Source of the DNA: Pseudomonadota bacterium
Lineage (GTDB): Bacteria > Pseudomonadota > Alphaproteobacteria > Dongiales > Dongiaceae
Assembly (NCBI GenBank): GCA_016183985.1
Contig: JACPDN010000006.1
Span: forward strand, 1,426,001 to 1,490,000
Length of the DNA: 64,000 nt
Direction: 5' to 3'
Shown: piece after piece, positions 9,212-17,890 of the stretch
How positions within the stretch are numbered: the first letter of the stretch is position 1
Layout of the letters: the number at the start of each line of letters is the position of its first letter
Made by a program: the position numbers and the translations under genes
The notes under the pieces: model-generated
Database searches by the model: none
What the model was told of the DNA's origin: nothing
Seen by the model: the letters and a program-made list of their open reading frames with translations, nothing else

Positions 9212-9706
9212 ATGCAGCAGGAAGATTCGCGCTGGCACCGGATTGACGGCCCCCTCGACGCCAAGCTCAAAGGGCTTCGCGACCTGTGGCTGATTTGGCG
9301 CGGGACGGAGACGCTAGCGCCCACCAGCCGTTTTGAGCCGCAAAGCGTGACCGATCTTATGCCATGGATCGTGCTCGCCGACGTCATTCCCGGTACCGAA
9401 GGCACAAGGGACTATGATATCGAAACCCGCTTTATCGGCTCGGCCTTCGCGCAATACTTTTCGGCCGATCATGGCCAGCGCATGAAAGTAAGTGCCATCG
9501 GCGCGCCGTTTACCGAAAGATGGTTCAATGTGGCGGACGCCGTACTGGCGCAACGCGATTGCTGCAGCTTTCTCGGCGCACCTTATCTCAACAATTTTCC
9601 CTTCACACAGTTCGAAATGTGCGTGTTGCCCTTCACCACCGACGGCGCCCGGCTGGATTCGCTCCTATTCGCCTTCGCCATGTCGCTGGTAAAGCGCGAC
9701 GCGTGA
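9212..9706 (+). CDS. PAS_5-type domain protein, copy 2
   Basis: A 164-residue paralogue of the preceding protein. It conserves the layout: SRFEPQSVTDLMPWIVLADV, RFIGSAFAQYF, then IGAPFTERWF at mid-protein and FAFAMSLV at the end. Overall identity to copy 1 looks low, so this is an old tandem duplication or two recruited family members. There is no catalytic or DNA-binding domain. It is convergent with the RNA methyltransferase gene, whose stop lies 2 bases away. Function unknown. Confidence 0.7.
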   Translation: MQQEDSRWHRIDGPLDAKLKGLRDLWLIWRGTETLAPTSRFEPQSVTDLMPWIVLADVIPGTEGTRDYDIETRFIGSAFAQYFSADHGQRMKVSAIGAPFTERWFNVADAVLAQRDCCSFLGAPYLNNFPFTQFEMCVLPFTTDGARLDSLLFAFAMSLVKRDA

Positions 9707-9708
9707 AC

Positions 9709-10983
9709 TCATTTCCGGGTGAAGACGGCGACCAGTTCCGCGTGATGCGACCACAGGAACTGGTCGAGGACGGTGAGGCTCGTCATCGCAAAACCGGCAT
9801 CCATCAGAATGCGCGCATCGCGGGCGAAGCTTGCCGGGTTGCAGGAGACGGCGACCACGCGCTTGACGATCGATTTTGCCAGCATGCGCGATTGCATTTC
9901 CGCCCCGGCACGTGGCGGATCGAACACCACCGCATCGAAGGGTTTCAGATCCTGCGGCGGCAAAGGCGATTGATCGAGATCGCGGGCGAGACCTTCGACA
10001 CGCCCCGACAGCCGCGCACGGTTGATCGCGGCGGTAAGTGCGGCCACTGTCGGCCGGGCGCTGTCGACACTCAAGACCCGCGCCTGTTTTGCCAGTGGGA
10101 AACTGAAGGTTCCGCAGCCGCCATAGAGGTCGGCGACGCGCTTTGCCTTGCCAACGCCCTTGGTGACGGCGGCAACCAGCGCCGCCTCCCCTGAAAGACT
10201 CGGCTGCAGGAAGGCGCCGATCGGCAGATCGACCAGGATATCGGCAAAGCGCACCTGCGGCACGTGTTCCATGACGATGGGCTCAGGCTGGCGTTTGCCA
10301 TGCGCCCAGGAAACGCGCGCGAAACCAGCTTGACGCGCGACGGCGATGAGCGGCTGGCGCCGGGCTTCCGGCAAATCGTCACCCGATTGCATGAGGATAT
10401 CGAGACCGGACAAGGTCTCCGTCACCTGCAGATCCGCCGATTGCTTGTTGTGGAGCGCCACCATCGCAAGCGCGTTGAACTGCGGCAGGCTGGCACGTAA
10501 GGCCGGGGTGAGCAGCAGGCAATCCTCAAGCGGCACGATCTCGTGGCTCATCGCGGCATGAAAGCCGAGCGTCACCTGGTCCTTTTCCTTATGCGCGGCA
10601 AAGACCGCGCGGCGGCGCTCGCCGGGCGCCGTGCTGACGATCTCGGTCTTCTCGGGCATCGACAGCCCACGCGTTGCCAGAGTGGCTGCGACCTGGGCCT
10701 TCTTCCAGGCGCCGTATTCTTCCATCGACACATGCTGCATGGCGCAGCCGCCGCAGCGTGTGAAGACCGGGCATGGCGGCACGACGCGGTTGGGTGCCGC
10801 CGCCAGCACCTCGATCAGCCGCCCGGAAAAGGCATTGTGACCCCTCTCCTGCAGCCGCACGCGGACACGCTCGCCAGGCAAAGCATAGGGCACGAAGACG
10901 ACGGCGCCGTCATGACGACCGATGCCGTCCCCTTGGGCCCCAAGCGACTGGATATCGAGATCGACGGTCAAGGGCTCGCTCAT
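9709..10983 (-). CDS. TRAM-domain class I SAM-dependent RNA (uracil-5-)methyltransferase, RumA/RlmD-like
   Basis: 424 residues. The N-terminal ~60 residues form a TRAM-like RNA-binding domain. An iron-sulfur cysteine cluster follows (Cys71, Cys77, Cys80 in CPVFTRCGGC, with a fourth in EDCLLL). The Rossmann methyltransferase part has DLYGGCGTFSFPLA (SAM site), FDPPRAG and the catalytic-cysteine segment SCNPASFARD. It methylates C5 of a uridine, probably in 23S rRNA, but the exact site (U1939 or U747 type) cannot be assigned. Its start overlaps the tlyA stop by 4 nt, placing it last in the xseB-ispA-MATE-tlyA run. Confidence 0.9.
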   Translation of the reverse strand: MSEPLTVDLDIQSLGAQGDGIGRHDGAVVFVPYALPGERVRVRLQERGHNAFSGRLIEVLAAAPNRVVPPCPVFTRCGGCAMQHVSMEEYGAWKKAQVAATLATRGLSMPEKTEIVSTAPGERRRAVFAAHKEKDQVTLGFHAAMSHEIVPLEDCLLLTPALRASLPQFNALAMVALHNKQSADLQVTETLSGLDILMQSGDDLPEARRQPLIAVARQAGFARVSWAHGKRQPEPIVMEHVPQVRFADILVDLPIGAFLQPSLSGEAALVAAVTKGVGKAKRVADLYGGCGTFSFPLAKQARVLSVDSARPTVAALTAAINRARLSGRVEGLARDLDQSPLPPQDLKPFDAVVFDPPRAGAEMQSRMLAKSIVKRVVAVSCNPASFARDARILMDAGFAMTSLTVLDQFLWSHHAELVAVFTRK

Positions 10984-11726
10984 GCCACACCTTTCCTGGC
11001 CGCGATCAGGAATTCCTTATTGCCCTCGGGCCCCAGGATCGGGCTTTCGACGATGCCCAGCACCGACCAGCCCGGCAGATTCTCGAACCAGTTGCGGATG
11101 CGGGCGCAGACTTCTTCATGCAACGCCGCATCGCGCACGACACCACCCTTGCCCACCCGGTCGGGGCCGACTTCGAATTGCGGCTTGATGAGGGCGACAC
11201 ACCAGGCTTGCTCATTGGTCAAAGCGAGTGGCGCCGGCAACACCGTTTCCAGACCGATGAAGCTCGCATCGCAGACGACCATGTCGAGCGGATCGGGAAT
11301 CTGCGCGGCCGTCAAATGCCGCGCATTGGTTTTTTCGAGGACGACGACACGGCTGTCCTGCCGCAGCTTCCAAGCAAGCTGGCCATGGCCGACATCAACC
11401 GCATAGACCTTGGCAGCGCCATGATGCAGCAGCACGTCGGTAAAGCCGCCGGTCGAGGCACCGATATCGGCGCCGATGCGGCCCGCGATCTCAAGCCCGA
11501 AGGCCTCAATGCCCTTGGCAAGCTTCAATCCACCCCGACTGACCCAGGGGTGATCCTGGCCCTTCACATTCAAGGGCGCTTCGAGCTGGATCTGGTCGCC
11601 GGCCTTATTGATGCGCTTGGTGTCGCTATAGACGAGGCCGGCCAGAATCAGCGCCTGCGCCTTGGCGCGGCTTTCCACCAGCCCCCGATCGACCAGGAGC
11701 TTATCGACGCGTTCCTTTGCCATCAC
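10980..11726 (-). CDS. tlyA: TlyA family rRNA (cytidine-2'-O)-methyltransferase/hemolysin A
   Basis: A 248-residue two-domain protein. The N-terminal ~60 residues are an S4 RNA-binding domain (ERVDKLLVDRGLVESRAKAQ). A FtsJ-like Rossmann methyltransferase follows, with IGADIGASTGGFTDVLL as the SAM motif. Family members methylate ribosomal RNA at the 2'-O of cytidines. Older annotations call them hemolysins. It begins one base after the MATE gene and overlaps the RumA-like gene by 4 nt. In many alphaproteobacteria this gene follows dxs. Confidence 0.92.
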   Translation of the reverse strand: MMAKERVDKLLVDRGLVESRAKAQALILAGLVYSDTKRINKAGDQIQLEAPLNVKGQDHPWVSRGGLKLAKGIEAFGLEIAGRIGADIGASTGGFTDVLLHHGAAKVYAVDVGHGQLAWKLRQDSRVVVLEKTNARHLTAAQIPDPLDMVVCDASFIGLETVLPAPLALTNEQAWCVALIKPQFEVGPDRVGKGGVVRDAALHEEVCARIRNWFENLPGWSVLGIVESPILGPEGNKEFLIAARKGVA

Positions 11727-11727
11727 G

Positions 11728-13140
11728 TCAATCTAGCACGAGGCGGCGGCGCGAAAGATAGAGGAAGCGCAGGAGCAGCATGGTGCCCGAAGCAGCTAGG
11801 CCCACGGCGAGTCCCCACCAGACACCAGGCCCTTTCACATCGAGCACATAGGCGAGCAGGATGCCACCGCCGATGCCGACCACCCAATAGCCGATGAAGG
11901 CGATCAGCATCGGCATCTTGGTGTCCTTATAGCCGCGCAAGGCACCCAGCGCCGACACCTGCAGCCCGTCGAAGAACTGGAAGATGGCGGCAATGGGAAA
12001 GAGCGTCATGGCGACTGCGATGGCGGCCGCGTTGGCAACATCGTCGAGATCGAGATAGAAGCCTGCCAGCCAGCGCGGCGCCAGCCACATGACGATGGCG
12101 GCCAGCAGCATCCAGGTCAGCGCCAGGCTGATGGCGGTGAAGCCTGCCTGCCGGGCGTCGGCTACCCGCCCGGCACCCAGCGCATAGCCGACACGCACGG
12201 TCCCCGCCTGGCCCATGGCATAAGGGATCATGAAGGTGATGCTGGTGATGTTGAGCACGATGTTGTGTGCGGCCAGCGTGTCTTCGCCAAAGCCGCTCAT
12301 GGCCGTGGTGGAAGCGAAGAACATGCCGGATTCGAAGAGATAGGCGCCGGCGATGGGGGCACCCACCACCAGCATTTCCTTCATCAGCTTGGCATCACCC
12401 TGGAAGAGATGCCGGAAGATCGGATAATTGGTGAAAGGCCGCGCCCGGCGCACATAGAAGACGCCGAGCGCAAACTGCATCCAGCAGATGATCGTCGTAG
12501 CCAGGCCGATGGCCGGAACGCCCATGCCCTTCCAGCCGCCGAAGCCGAACATCAGCAGATAGAGGATGCCGACAAAGACCGGCAGGATAGAAAGGCCGAT
12601 GACGGTGATCGCCACAGGCCGGCCCAGAATGGTGACGAAACTGCGGATCACCTGGAACCACAGGAACGGCGCCACCGAGGGGAGCGCCCACCACATCAGC
12701 TGTTCGATGACATCGATATCCAGCGAGAAATCCGGATAGCGCGCAGCAAAGAAGCGCAGGACCGGGCCGAGGCCCAGCATCACCAGCATGACCGGAACGG
12801 CGAGAATGGCACCGAGGCGCAGTCCCTGGCGCAGAATGCGCAGCAGCTCGTCGGGCTTGTCCGCGCCATGGGCATGGGAACCCATCGCCGCCACGGAATA
12901 GAGCGCACCCATGGCGAGGATCTTCGGCACATAGAGAAACTGCGCGCCGAAACCGCCGCTTGCCAGCGCATCCGTGCCGAGCATGCCCGACATCACGTAT
13001 TCGCTGACGCCCATGGCCATTTCAACCAGCAGCGCAACGGCAATGGGCGCCGCCAAACCGATGGTAGCAAAAATATCCTGGATCAAGGGCAACCGGCTTT
13101 CCGCGGCGCCCTTCCGGGGGCCAGCGGAAAGGATCGTCAT
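11728..13140 (-). CDS. MATE family efflux transporter
   Basis: A 470-residue inner-membrane protein with about 12 hydrophobic segments arranged as two similar six-helix halves, as in the NorM/MATE multidrug and toxin extrusion family. Family features include LFEIAMGVSEYVMSGMLG-type N-terminal helices (here residues 35-57), AAMGSHAHGA, and TAMSGFGEDTLAAHNIVLN at the start of the second half. It is probably driven by a Na+ or H+ gradient. Substrate unknown. It is tightly packed between ispA (18 bases upstream) and tlyA (1 base downstream), where a dxs gene is usual in related genomes. Confidence 0.92.
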   Translation of the reverse strand: MTILSAGPRKGAAESRLPLIQDIFATIGLAAPIAVALLVEMAMGVSEYVMSGMLGTDALASGGFGAQFLYVPKILAMGALYSVAAMGSHAHGADKPDELLRILRQGLRLGAILAVPVMLVMLGLGPVLRFFAARYPDFSLDIDVIEQLMWWALPSVAPFLWFQVIRSFVTILGRPVAITVIGLSILPVFVGILYLLMFGFGGWKGMGVPAIGLATTIICWMQFALGVFYVRRARPFTNYPIFRHLFQGDAKLMKEMLVVGAPIAGAYLFESGMFFASTTAMSGFGEDTLAAHNIVLNITSITFMIPYAMGQAGTVRVGYALGAGRVADARQAGFTAISLALTWMLLAAIVMWLAPRWLAGFYLDLDDVANAAAIAVAMTLFPIAAIFQFFDGLQVSALGALRGYKDTKMPMLIAFIGYWVVGIGGGILLAYVLDVKGPGVWWGLAVGLAASGTMLLLRFLYLSRRRLVLD

Positions 13141-13158
13141 GTAGCTATCTCTGATTCG

Positions 13159-14061
13159 TCAGCTTTTACGGTTGATGACGAAGTCTGTCATCCAGCGCAA
13201 GGGATCGGCCTTGTGGCCGAAGGTTTCGAGATGGGCATTGGCCTGTTCGCCGAGCAGCTTCGCCTGCTGGCGCGCGCGCTCAAGCCCAAGGATCGAGACG
13301 AAGGTCGCTTTCCCCGCCGCCGCATCGGCCCCAGTGGGCTTGCCGGTTTCGGCTGCATCGCCCTCGGCATCCAGGAGATCGTCGACGATCTGGAAGGCGA
13401 GGCCCAGATCATGGGCATAGCCGATGAGGGCGTGGCGCTGGTCCTTCGAGGCATGGCCGAGGATGGCGCCGGCTTCGCAGGAGAAGGCAATGATGTCGCC
13501 GGTCTTCATGCGCTGCAGGCGGGTGATGGCGCCGATATCGAGCTGCTGGTTCTCGGCCCAGAGATCGATCATCTGGCCGCCGACCATGCCGTTGGCCCCG
13601 CCCGAAACCGCCAGCGCATAGCAAAGCTGGGCGCGCACATCGCCATCGGGATGCGTATCGGGATGCGAGAGCACTTCGAACGCCATGGTGAGCAGGCCGT
13701 CGCCAGCCAAGATCGCCGTCGCCTCGTCGAACTGCTTGTGCGTGGTGGGCTTGCCGCGACGCAAATCACTGTTGTCCATGGCCGGGAGATCGTCATGCAC
13801 CAGGCTGTAGCAATGCAGCATCTCGATCGCCGCCGCCGCGCGCAGGGCGTATTCGTCATGCACGTCGAAGATCGCGGCGCTGTTCATCAGCAGATAGGGG
13901 CGGATACGCTTGCCGCCCACCATGGTGGCATAGCGCATGGCCTCGATGACGCGCGCTTCGGCACCTTCCACCGGCTTGATCAGCTCGGTGAGCTTGCGGT
14001 TGACCGACATGGCGGCATCATTCAGGGCTGTCTCGATGGACACTTTAACCTCGGCTTGCAT
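13159..14061 (-). CDS. ispA: Polyprenyl (farnesyl/geranyl) diphosphate synthase
   Basis: A 300-residue all-helical trans-prenyltransferase that condenses IPP with allylic diphosphates to make farnesyl diphosphate for quinones, hopanoids and undecaprenol. The first aspartate-rich motif DDLPAMD lies at residues 90-96 and the second, DDLLD, at 227-231. GGKRIRPYLL at 49-58 is the IPP-binding segment. I use ATG 14061 instead of a longer upstream start because homology begins with QAEVKVSIETAL and it sits 20 bases after the xseB stop. The xseB-ispA order is classical. Confidence 0.93.
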   Translation of the reverse strand: MQAEVKVSIETALNDAAMSVNRKLTELIKPVEGAEARVIEAMRYATMVGGKRIRPYLLMNSAAIFDVHDEYALRAAAAIEMLHCYSLVHDDLPAMDNSDLRRGKPTTHKQFDEATAILAGDGLLTMAFEVLSHPDTHPDGDVRAQLCYALAVSGGANGMVGGQMIDLWAENQQLDIGAITRLQRMKTGDIIAFSCEAGAILGHASKDQRHALIGYAHDLGLAFQIVDDLLDAEGDAAETGKPTGADAAAGKATFVSILGLERARQQAKLLGEQANAHLETFGHKADPLRWMTDFVINRKS

Positions 14062-14081
14062 GATCTGGATTTTCTTGTCTG

Positions 14082-14345
14082 TCAGTCGATATCGGCGGGA
14101 ACGGCACTGGGCTTCCCATCGGCGCCCAGGACGATCTTCTCGACCTTGAGCTGTGCCTCTTTCAGTTTCATCTCGCAATGCTGTTTCAAGGCAGCGCCAC
14201 GCTCATAGGCGCTGATCGCCTCGTCGAGCTTGTTGTCGCCGCGCTCGAGGCGCTTCACCAGATCCTGGAGTTCGGCCAAGGCCTCCTCGAAGCTCATCCC
14301 GGCAATGGGTGCAAGCTTCGCATTCTCCGCTTTGTTCTCAGCCAT
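14082..14345 (-). CDS. xseB: Exodeoxyribonuclease VII small subunit
   Basis: 87 residues, typical for XseB. It is a two-helix coiled-coil protein that assembles on the XseA subunit to form exonuclease VII, which degrades single-stranded DNA from both ends. The family signature is MSFEEALAELQDLVKRLERG followed by LDEAISAYERGAALKQHCE. It is the first gene of the minus-strand run through ispA, MATE, tlyA and the RumA-like gene. xseA is not in this window. Confidence 0.95.
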   Translation of the reverse strand: MAENKAENAKLAPIAGMSFEEALAELQDLVKRLERGDNKLDEAISAYERGAALKQHCEMKLKEAQLKVEKIVLGADGKPSAVPADID

Positions 14346-14701
14346 ACGGCGTTTCCCCCAACCTTCGACAGGCCAACCTTCAACAGGACTGTGCCCTCGG
14401 TAAGACTTTCGTCATCGATTGCATGCCAGCATGGGCAGCGATCGGCGCGCCTACCTTTACCAATCAAAATGGCGCCGGCGCGGCCTTCTGTCGCAAGGCG
14501 GCCGCGCGGCGCCGATCGCGCGCATTCTACTGAGGGGTTTGCCCCCGGACAATAGGCGGGAAGTGTGATGATTCAGATAGTTGGCAAAAGCAGCCCGGCG
14601 AATCGCCACCCCAGACCTTGGTCGAGGGCGGAAGTCTCGTCGTTGCAATTTAAGGCCCGATCTTGCCAAATGCGGACAACAGGGAAGTAAGACAAATAAA
14701 G
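14346..14701. other. Gene-free divergent region
   Basis: About 356 bases between xseB (leftward) and the DUF2062 gene (rightward). Open frames here are short and lack protein-like composition. I see no hairpin terminator, riboswitch or repeat member, and no clear -35/-10 pair. It must contain the promoters of both flanking units. Confidence 0.5.
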
Positions 14702-15328
14702 ATGAACGTCGCGCGTCAGAACCCAGCACCACATTCACCCCTCCGGCAGAAGCCGGCCGGGTTCCTGCGACGAGCCAGCCGCTATATCCGCTATCGCCTG
14801 ATCACGCCGATGCTGCGCGCCAAGCACCCGGCGGAATATTCCGCGCGCGCGGTGCTGGTCGGTGTGGTGTGCGGCCTGATGCCGATCATCGGCCAGTCGA
14901 CCATCGTGCTGGCCGTCTGGCTGGTCGGGCGGCGCTTCAATTGGGGCTTCAACGTCGTGGTGGCAGCGCTGTGGACCTTCATCAGCAACCCGCTCACCAC
15001 CGCGCCGATGTTCTATGGCTTCTATGTCACCGGCCAGGTGATGATGGGGCATTGGGACGATCTTTCCGGCTTCGACCGTTTCGTCTCCCTCTCGCGCGAC
15101 CTGGTGAACGAGAATCTGGGTCTCTGGGACCAGATCAAGATGATCTCGCGCCTGCTCTTCCTCGATTGGGCCGTCGCCATGTGGGTGGGCTTCATCCCCT
15201 GGGGCGTCCTCTGCGGCTGGCTTGGCTATCGCTGGAGCCTGAAAGTGATCAACGCCTATCGCAACTTGCGCGAAAAGCGCATGGAACGCCGCCGCAACCA
15301 ACTCGCATCGGAAGCGCTGAAGGCGTAG
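14702..15328 (+). CDS. DUF2062 membrane protein
   Basis: A 208-residue predicted inner-membrane protein of the DUF2062 family. The conserved core is visible: AEYSARAVLVGVVCGLMPIIGQ, then RFNWGFNVVVAALWTFISNPLTTAPMFYGFYVTG. At least three hydrophobic helices are apparent, the last near WVGFIPWGVLCGWLGY, with a basic C-terminus. ATG 14702 is preferred over a TTG 39 bases upstream, though neither has a strong Shine-Dalgarno. Biochemical function is unknown for the family. It is followed by a small secreted protein gene 7 bases on. Confidence 0.8.
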   Translation: MNVARQNPAPHSPLRQKPAGFLRRASRYIRYRLITPMLRAKHPAEYSARAVLVGVVCGLMPIIGQSTIVLAVWLVGRRFNWGFNVVVAALWTFISNPLTTAPMFYGFYVTGQVMMGHWDDLSGFDRFVSLSRDLVNENLGLWDQIKMISRLLFLDWAVAMWVGFIPWGVLCGWLGYRWSLKVINAYRNLREKRMERRRNQLASEALKA

Positions 15329-15335
15329 GGGCAGC

Positions 15336-15668
15336 ATGCGCACCGGGAGCGAACGCTTCTTCGCGCTGTGCCTAGCCGTTGGCATTGTCATCGCCAATTC
15401 CGCCACTGCCCAGACAGACATGCTGCCGGCCTGCACCCCAGCGCACGCAAAGAATCTTTTGGCAAGTATGGCGCACGTGCTGCAACTTGACGATCCGCAG
15501 GCGTACAAAGAAAGCCTGCCGCAAAGAAGCACCGCCGCCCTATTGCATGACGCTCAATTGATCGGCGGCTTTACGAGTGCCAATGACGCCTATCGGGCAG
15601 GAGATTATCAAACGACCTGCTTGATACTGCGTAAGATGGCCGACGAAGAACTCTTCCTCATTGAATAG
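15336..15668 (+). CDS. Small secreted hypothetical protein
   Basis: 110 residues with a clear signal peptide (hydrophobic FALCLAVGIVIANSATA, cleavage likely after ATAQ). The mature ~85-residue protein has two cysteines (in LPACTP and QTTCLIL) that could form a disulfide. The mature part looks helical, with no recognised domain. It lies 7 bases after the DUF2062 gene, so it is probably in the same transcript, and converges on the histone-deacetylase-family gene. I do not recognise the family. Confidence 0.6.
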   Translation: MRTGSERFFALCLAVGIVIANSATAQTDMLPACTPAHAKNLLASMAHVLQLDDPQAYKESLPQRSTAALLHDAQLIGGFTSANDAYRAGDYQTTCLILRKMADEELFLIE

Positions 15669-15686
15669 AAGCGCACCTGCCGACTG

Positions 15687-16613
15687 CTAGGCCCTTTGCA
15701 GCGCATAGACATGCGCCGTCGCCGACTCCGCCAGCGCATTGAGGTCGTAGCCGCCTTCGAGCGTCGAGACGATGCGGCCATCGCAATGCTCGGCGGCGAG
15801 CTTCACCAGTTCATCGGTGATCCAGGCATAGTCCTCGGTCTCGAATTCGAGGCTCGCCAGCGGGTCGGCGCGGTGGGCGTCGAAGCCGGCCGAGATCAGC
15901 AGCAATTCCGGGCGGAATTTCTCGATCGCCGGCAGGATCACGTTCTCGCAGGCATCGCGGAATTCTTCCGAACCGGCATAGGGCGCCAAGGGCGCGTTGA
16001 CGATATTGCCGACACCTTTTTCCGATTTGGCACCGGTTCCGGGATAAAGCGGGCTCTGATGGGTCGAGGCATAAAGCACGCGCGGATCGGCGGCGAAAAT
16101 GTGCTGCGTGCCATTGCCATGATGGACGTCGAAATCGAAGATGGCGACACGCTTCAATCCATGGGCCGCCATCGCCTCGGCGGCACCCACCGCGACATTG
16201 TTGAAGATGCAGAAACCCATGGCGAGGTCGCGCTCGGCGTGATGTCCGGGCGGGCGCACGGCGCAGAAAGCGTTCTTGAGTTCACCCTTGATAACCGCGC
16301 CCACGGCCGCTGTCATGGCGCCGGCTGCGCGCAGGGCCGCCTCGCCGGAACCGGGCGAGAGCACGGTATCGCCGTCGAGTTCGCCAAAGCCCACGGCAGG
16401 AACCGCGTCGAACACCTCGTTGATATAGTTTTCGGCATGAACGCGCGCGAGCTGTTCGCGCGTGGCGGCCGGCGCCTCGCGCCGGTCGAGGGCTGCATAG
16501 ATCGGATCGTCGAGCAGGCGCAGGATGGAGACGAGGCGCTGGATCCGCTCGGGATGGCCGTGCCCAGTATCGTGGGCAAGGCAGGCTGGATGCGTATAGA
16601 GCCCCGTCGTCAT
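15687..16613 (-). CDS. Histone deacetylase family protein (class II-like deacetylase)
   Basis: A 308-residue arginase/deacetylase-fold zinc hydrolase. The signature residues are present: the RPPGHHAE double histidine, FNNVAVGAAEAM, the zinc-binding DFDVHHGNGTQ, and SAGFDAHRADPLA with the second zinc Asp. Bacterial relatives act on acetyl-lysine, acetylpolyamines or other acetyl-amides, so the substrate is open. It is the last gene of a compact minus-strand set with the LprI-like gene (4-base gap) and the DUF423 gene. Confidence 0.92.
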   Translation of the reverse strand: MTTGLYTHPACLAHDTGHGHPERIQRLVSILRLLDDPIYAALDRREAPAATREQLARVHAENYINEVFDAVPAVGFGELDGDTVLSPGSGEAALRAAGAMTAAVGAVIKGELKNAFCAVRPPGHHAERDLAMGFCIFNNVAVGAAEAMAAHGLKRVAIFDFDVHHGNGTQHIFAADPRVLYASTHQSPLYPGTGAKSEKGVGNIVNAPLAPYAGSEEFRDACENVILPAIEKFRPELLLISAGFDAHRADPLASLEFETEDYAWITDELVKLAAEHCDGRIVSTLEGGYDLNALAESATAHVYALQRA

Positions 16614-16617
16614 TGAC

Positions 16618-17385
16618 TCAGGGCTTCGCGGTCAGGCGTTGCAGGCGATAGACGGCACTGGCGTCGGCAACCAACAGCGAACCGTCCTGGGCCGGCACAT
16701 AAAGAGCGAACAAGCGTCCGAGGCAGAAACCGGCAATGCCATCCTTCCCTTCCGCCGCCGCGCCAAGCTTGTCGGCTTTCGCGATCAAGGCCCGTTCATC
16801 GGCATCGAGCGGCCGGGCACGCACTTCCGCGATCGATTCCAAAGTCGGTCCGGCACAGCCCTGCCCGCCAAGGCTGGTAAGGCCGTGCCGGTCAAGACGG
16901 ATGAGGCGGCCTTGCTGCGCGGCATCCTTCAGAGCGGGGTCGGCGGCATCCACCATCTCGGTGAGTTGCCACAGCCCGTTCAGCATCTGCGCGGCATCGG
17001 GCACCGCACCTTCAGCGGGCGCCGCGGCGCTCAAGGCAGAGAGGCGCGCGTTATAGAGATCTTTGAGGCAGCCGATCTGATCGGCGCTGAAATCCGGCAC
17101 TTCATCGTCGGCGCCTGGCAGGATGCCGCAGGCATTGGCGCGCTCGCCGGCCCAGGCACGCTGTTCATTGCGCAGCGCGTCGGGATCACCCGCCCTGGCC
17201 AGTTCCTCGGTATAGCGGGTGGCAAGATCGCCATCGAGCTTGGCAAGCGTCGCATCGCCGCAGATCGCGTGCTCGACCGGCGCACTCGCCTTGGCACAGT
17301 CGAAACTCGGCTGCGCGTCCTGCGCCACTGCCGGCAGACTCATAACTAGCAGCAGAGATGCGACGGCGAGCGGGAAACGAAACAT
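16618..17385 (-). CDS. LprI/DUF1311-domain secreted protein
   Basis: A 255-residue exported protein. The signal peptide is residues 1-21 (ending LPAVAQDA). An LprI-type (lysozyme inhibitor, DUF1311) domain follows: PSFDCAKASAPVEHAICGDATLAKLDGDLATRYTE, with paired cysteines and a further Cys in RANACGILP. The C-terminal ~100 residues are a separate uncharacterised region with two more cysteines (GQGCAG, AGFCLG). The start overlaps the DUF423 stop by one base (TGATG). A periplasmic role is likely. Lysozyme inhibition is only suggested by the family name. Confidence 0.75.
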   Translation of the reverse strand: MFRFPLAVASLLLVMSLPAVAQDAQPSFDCAKASAPVEHAICGDATLAKLDGDLATRYTEELARAGDPDALRNEQRAWAGERANACGILPGADDEVPDFSADQIGCLKDLYNARLSALSAAAPAEGAVPDAAQMLNGLWQLTEMVDAADPALKDAAQQGRLIRLDRHGLTSLGGQGCAGPTLESIAEVRARPLDADERALIAKADKLGAAAEGKDGIAGFCLGRLFALYVPAQDGSLLVADASAVYRLQRLTAKP

Positions 17386-17780
17386 CAGACGGACCCTTTC
17401 TTGAAACCCGCCAGGAACAGCAGCACCCAGCCGAAAATAAGCAGGGCACCACCAAGCGGCGTCAGATAGAACACCCAGGATGGCGCCACCTCTCCGTCCA
17501 AGGGTACGAGCGCCAGTACATAGAGACTACCAGAAAATAGCAGCGCGCCCAGGCAGAAGACGAGGCCCGAGATTGTGACAAGACGCACAGGCTGACGCGA
17601 TCCTGCCAGGGCCGCAATGCCGAGAAGCGCCAAGGCATGCCACAATTGATAGGAGGCGCCCGTCTTCACCCAGTCGATCGCCTGCGGTGGCAACACGGCC
17701 TGGGCACCATGGGCGGCCCAGGCACCGAAACCGACGGCCATGGCACCGTGAAAGCCCGCCGCCGACAGAAATTTGCGCAT
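17385..17780 (-). CDS. DUF423 small membrane protein
   Basis: A 131-residue protein with four hydrophobic helices, matching the DUF423 family in its opening FHGAMAVGFGAWAAHGA and later YQLWHALALLGIAAL. ATG 17780 is chosen over an in-frame ATG 24 bases upstream, because GGGGAG lies just before it and family members start at this point. It is first in the minus-strand trio with the LprI-like and deacetylase genes, divergent from the enoyl-CoA hydratase gene. No biochemical function is established. Confidence 0.85.
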   Translation of the reverse strand: MRKFLSAAGFHGAMAVGFGAWAAHGAQAVLPPQAIDWVKTGASYQLWHALALLGIAALAGSRQPVRLVTISGLVFCLGALLFSGSLYVLALVPLDGEVAPSWVFYLTPLGGALLIFGWVLLFLAGFKKGSV

Positions 17781-17890
17781 CGCGCTCCCCATTTTCCTGG
17801 TCATTTTCGGGAACTATCGCATGGCCCGCGTGATATGGCATCATCCCCGGTCTGCGACCCATTGCCCAATTCAAGAGCACCGATGGAATC

